Source of the DNA: Bacillus_I endophytica_A
GTDB taxonomy: Bacteria > Bacillota > Bacilli > Bacillales > Bacillaceae_H
Length of the DNA stretch: 64,000 nucleotides
Direction of reading: 5' to 3'
Assembly (NCBI RefSeq): GCF_026790145.1
Contig: NZ_JALAMS010000018.1
Coordinates: 248,001-312,000 of the forward strand
Position numbers and translations under genes: made by a program. Shown in pieces: positions 61,024 to 64,000 of this stretch (positions within the stretch are counted from its first letter, which is position 1; every line of letters starts with the position of its first letter). The notes below the pieces were generated by a model that saw nothing but the letters and a program-made list of their open reading frames with translations, did no database searches and was not told where the DNA came from.

Positions 61024-61058
61024 TCTTAAAAAAGAACGGTTAGTATACCGTTCTTTCA
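61024..61058 (-). terminator. Terminator of the DUF3953 gene
   Basis: AAAGAACGG pairs with CCGTTCTTT; a run of A on the plus strand gives the U tail for the minus-strand transcript. Confidence 0.75.
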
Positions 61059-61067
61059 TCCCAAAAT

Positions 61068-61295
61068 TCATCCGTAAGAAATATAAATCGTTGTTATAAT
61101 AAGAAAAAGGCCAACTAAGAACATAAAAATGGCATAGCCTTTTCTTTTGTTTTGTAGCTCGATAAAACCTGAAATAAAAATCAAGATACATAAAGAAACT
61201 TGCATAATAGAAAGGGAAGTAGAATTGTTAAAAAAAAGAGTGTAAAGAGCAGAACAGATAACAATAATCGCGACCATAAAACGTAGTATCTTCAC
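61068..61295 (-). CDS. Small membrane protein, DUF3953/YczI-like
   Basis: 75 residues. GTG start at 61295, six bases after GGAGGT. Three hydrophobic segments (MVAIIVICSALYTLFF, IMQVSLCILIFISGF, AIFMFLVGLFLIITTIYI). The loop IELQNKRKGYAIFM matches the E-L-Q-K-x-R-K-G pattern I recall for DUF3953, small Bacillus membrane proteins such as YczI. Function unknown. Single gene with terminator. Confidence 0.65.
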   Translation of the reverse strand: MKILRFMVAIIVICSALYTLFFNNSTSLSIMQVSLCILIFISGFIELQNKRKGYAIFMFLVGLFLIITTIYISYG

Positions 61296-61549
61296 TGGTG
61301 ACCTCCATCATATGTATGTAATCTCATCATATCAAATCTCCGAGCTTTATAAAAGAAAACGCAACAGTGAGTCAATAAAAGCGCTTTATACTTAATGAAA
61401 AAAGCTATACAGAAATGTGAAATAAGATGAAAAATATGTCCTCTACAATGTATGTTTTAGCGTGTGAGGAAAACGATAATAAAAAGTGCTTTGTTATAAA
61501 GTATCGCTAAAATATAAGAAAATAAAATTTGAAATATGGAGGAATCACA

Positions 61550-62536
61550 ATGTCGCAACATCCTTCTATCTCTTCTTCTGAAATTGGAGTCTTATGGATT
61601 ACATATCAACAAAAAACAATGGTCGTCCGAATGTTAGAATATTTTATTGAAAAAGCTGAAGATGATGAAGCAAAAAAGATTATGAAAAATCTTTATGAAG
61701 AAATTAACCCATATATATAGAAAATACAAGAGATATTTCAAGAAGAAGAAATTTCCGTTCCGATAGGTTTCACAGCTGAAGATGTGCATAAAGAAGCACC
61801 TAAGCTATATGACAACGGATTTGATATTATGTTTGTTCGGTTAATTAAAGAAATTAGTATGGCTATGCATACTTTGAACTTAACAATGTCATATCGAAAA
61901 GATTTAAGAGAAATATTTCGTGAATTATCAATCGTTACCCAAAAATATTTTGATTTCTGTACAGAGTATTTAATTGAGAGAGGGCTCATTCCGAAGTCAC
62001 CTTTTGTTGACCCTGTAAAATCTGTCGAATTTGTTAAGGATGTGAGTTATTTAGGTGTCCTGAACCCTATCAAAGGAAAAAGATCATTAAACACTGTAGA
62101 AATGGCTCATATCTATCATGCTATTGAATCAAATATGATGGGAATGCAAATGATTTTTGGATTTGCTCAGTGTGCTGAAAACAAAGAGATTGGAAAGTTT
62201 TTTTCTGAAGGAGGAGAACTTGCTAAAAATATGATTAAAGAGTTAGGAAACTTCTTTTTAGAGGATAACATCCCTGTTCCAGGAATAGCGGGAGGGAACG
62301 TCACAACATCTACAATTCCTCCTTTTTCAGATAAAATGATGCTTTATTGTGTAAGTCTTTTTTGCAGCTTTTCGCTAGGAGGAAATTCGCTTGGCACGGC
62401 TTTTAGTATGAGAAATGATTTACCTAGAAAATTGTCTGTTTTTATGAAAGATATTTTTCAATATGCCCATGAAGGAGCAAAAATTATGATCAAACATGGA
62501 TGGATGGAAGAACCGCCTCAAATTATGAAGAAATAA
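61550..62536 (+). pseudogene. DUF3231-family protein with an in-frame TAG
   Basis: ATG at 61550 follows TGGAGGAATCAC. The frame reads MSQHPSISSSEIGVLWITYQ to NLYEEINPYI, then TAG at 61718-61720, and continues in the same frame (KIQEIFQEEEISVPIGFTAE) without another break to the stop at 62536. Total about 328 codons, normal for DUF3231, a Bacillus family with two repeats of a ferritin-like helical bundle (SNMMGMQMIFGFAQCAENKE and GTAFSMRNDLPRKLSVFM in the second). A single change from CAG or AAG to TAG explains it. Restart at an ATG after the stop (61784) would give the last 250 residues. Function unknown. Confidence 0.78.
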
Positions 62537-62584
62537 CAGTAACAAACCTTGTGTTTTAAAAAGTACAAGGTTTGTTACTGTTAA
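62534..62584. terminator. Long bidirectional terminator
   Basis: A perfect 19-bp stem (TAACAGTAACAAACCTTGT and its complement) with a 12-base loop, beginning at the DUF3231 stop. Can serve the convergent regulator gene too. Confidence 0.82.
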
Positions 62585-62630
62585 AGTCTATCAGGTGGAC
62601 GAGTCTTGAAATACATGTTTACTTTCCGAC

Positions 62631-63974
62631 CTAGGGTAAGAAACAAAGACGGAATATTTTTCGCGGTCGTCCACGTCCTGGAGGCTGTTCTTCTCCACAA
62701 GGCTCTGCCAAATTGGCTTCTGCAAGTTTTGTTAAAATGCGATTTGCACTTCTGAGAGAAATATTAAATCCTTCTGCTACTGTATGTGCTGTTACATAAG
62801 GTTCCTTTGTTTGTTCAATTAAGGATAAAAGTTTTGAAACCGTCATCGCACTTAAGTGAGCTTTCTGCGCGATTTTACTTAGTTCCTCTTCCTTTAAAAT
62901 GGTAGTAAAAGATAAAGGAATATAGTTATCTCCTTGCAATGGTCCTTTCATTTTTCCATCTGCAAACATAACATAGGCACATGATTTCCCTTTTACTAAC
63001 GCAAATTTTAAAGCTTTAGCAGCAGAATACTCAGCTGTTGAGGTTTCATCCCCCAATCCAATACCAGCGAATATTTGAGTACTTGTCTCTTCTGTAAGTT
63101 TTTGAAGAAGAGGGAAACTGTGAAAATGGTTGGTGAATGCTTCTGCAACAGCTTTTGTTGTATAAACAGTTGCTTTGTTTTGATCAGAAAAAGCAAGTGA
63201 AGCACCATACTGCTCGCAAAAATCCACGATGATACTTTCAAATTTAAGCTTTTGGCGGTAGATAACATATCGATTTTGTGGCCTGCGTTCAGATTCTATC
63301 CATTCAATATAAATAGCTGTTATTTGTTGCTTTTGTCGTATAAGATTTTCAGATGTTACAACTAAAAGTTCTATAGCCGTTTTAATAGACGAATAGGTAG
63401 GCATAACGCGCTTTACCGGTATGCCACGTTTGACAAGTTCCTCTGCAACACTTGTTAAACAAGTAATGGCATACTTACTTTTCCCTTGCTTGTAAAATTC
63501 CTCATGAAGGGTTGCCCACTGATTTGTTGTATATGTGGCTAGACCATTAATAAACACCCAATCTTTTAAATCAATTTCTCGTAATAAATGATGTCCTTCA
63601 TCTTGGTGAAGAACGTCAATTGTAAATGGAGTGAAAGACGAAATAGAACCTTTCTCTTCTATTGCAAGTTCGTATAGTGTCTTATACAGGGCAGACTCAT
63701 CATATTTAATAAAGATTGTTGGTACGTTTTTTTGATTGCGCTCTAGCTTTTTTTGTTCAAGATAAATATTATGAGCCATTTGTCCAGCAAAGAGAAGTAA
63801 GTCACATTGATGAAGATCCTCATAATTTAAGGTTCTTGTATCTTCAACTTGTTGAATGAAGAAAAAATGATATTCAAGATTATTTAATTGATAAGTGTTT
63901 AGCTCCTTTACTATTTGATCGATTAAATCTTTTGGTCCAATGATGCCTATGTGTAACGCTAACATAAGGAACAT
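62631..63974 (-). CDS. Winged-helix regulator with ligand-type and GGDEF-like domains
   Basis: 447 residues, ATG at 63974 just after GAGGAGAA; an ATG three codons on (63965) has better spacing and may be the true start. N-terminal part (about 1-105) looks like a receiver- or response-type fold (HIGIIGPKDLIDQIVKEL, LHQCDLLLFAGQM). The middle (about 215-335) resembles the degenerate nucleotide-cyclase-like domain: ITAIYIEWIESERRPQNRYV and IFAGIGLGDETSTAEYSAAKAL. C-terminal winged helix (about 385-440) with EGFNISLRSANRILTKLAEA and a basic RGRPRKIF tail. I know similar Bacillus proteins only as uncharacterised. No target gene is evident. Confidence 0.55.
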   Translation of the reverse strand: MFLMLALHIGIIGPKDLIDQIVKELNTYQLNNLEYHFFFIQQVEDTRTLNYEDLHQCDLLLFAGQMAHNIYLEQKKLERNQKNVPTIFIKYDESALYKTLYELAIEEKGSISSFTPFTIDVLHQDEGHHLLREIDLKDWVFINGLATYTTNQWATLHEEFYKQGKSKYAITCLTSVAEELVKRGIPVKRVMPTYSSIKTAIELLVVTSENLIRQKQQITAIYIEWIESERRPQNRYVIYRQKLKFESIIVDFCEQYGASLAFSDQNKATVYTTKAVAEAFTNHFHSFPLLQKLTEETSTQIFAGIGLGDETSTAEYSAAKALKFALVKGKSCAYVMFADGKMKGPLQGDNYIPLSFTTILKEEELSKIAQKAHLSAMTVSKLLSLIEQTKEPYVTAHTVAEGFNISLRSANRILTKLAEANLAEPCGEEQPPGRGRPRKIFRLCFLP

Positions 63975-64000
63975 TTCTCCTCTCGAAAAAGCAAATAATA

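Noticed and set aside
61718..61720. Pyrrolysine or other recoding at the TAG of the DUF3231 gene
   Set aside because: Nothing in the window suggests pyrrolysine genes, and Bacillaceae are not known to use it; a nonsense change or read error is simpler.

Overview
The window looks like chromosome of a low-G+C, endospore-forming Bacillaceae species. The evidence is Shine-Dalgarno-rich Firmicute gene starts, sigma-A and sigma-54 (SigL) promoters, a T-box leader, and spore genes (a csgA homologue, a YteA-type protein, an appendage-like locus). Many neighbourhoods also match Bacillus subtilis: acoABCL-acoR, puc, ytcD/ytbDE, a MarR gene next to tyrZ, yneQ and cysJI. The genus cannot be fixed from the sequence alone. 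No rRNA, tRNA, CRISPR array, insertion sequence or prophage was seen.

Layout. 0-1 kb is a scarred edge with the end of a G+C-richer AHSA1-type gene and a GrpB-family gene lacking its N terminus. 1.3-2.6 kb holds two genes tentatively related to S-Ena endospore appendage subunits, the second frameshifted. 3.2-10.1 kb is a complete acetoin dehydrogenase system: a 50-bp palindrome, a -24/-12 promoter, acoA-acoB-acoC-acoL, a catabolite-repression (cre) site, and the sigma-54 activator gene acoR. 10.1-14.6 kb is a urate cluster on the minus strand. Regulator pucR, permease pucJ and uricase pucL are intact, but both following enzymes are broken: PucM is frameshifted and the OHCU decarboxylase is reduced to a 50-residue remnant. 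14.9-27.5 kb carries GNAT, SIMPL, DsbA-like and GltT-like genes, a frameshifted S-layer-homology protein, a DEAD-box helicase with a terminator in its leader, a GntR/efflux pair, an IDEAL-domain protein, a two-gene ThrE-type exporter and a Cof phosphatase. At 27.6-27.75 kb lies a promoter, three-way-junction fold and terminator with no ORF, the best candidate here for an undescribed RNA. 28-43 kb is mostly transporters and stress genes: MgtC-like, ytcD-ytbD-ytbE, a serine hydrolase, an acyltransferase, MFS and DMT carriers, NhaC-like plus csgA, a FAD oxidoreductase, a GIY-YIG protein and Hsp20. 43.4-45.5 kb has a self-regulated MarR gene followed by T-box-controlled tyrZ. 45.6-52.3 kb has a broken DJ-1/PfpI gene, an alpha/beta hydrolase relic, an amino acid permease between two membrane proteins, and an MFS carrier. 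52.5-55.8 kb is an NAD-salvage unit (NrtR-type regulator, nicotinamidase-like hydrolase, pncB) with repeated palindromic half-sites. 56-59.8 kb is cysJI. The right end holds a broken FAD monooxygenase, a DUF3231 gene with an in-frame stop, and an unusual winged-helix regulator.

One theme runs through the window. At least six genes are interrupted by single-base frameshifts, several in short A/T runs, and others show larger lesions. This may be real gene decay, homopolymer sequencing error, or both. Several inverted repeats sit where operators are expected (aco, puc, ytcD, mgtC, marR, nrtR).
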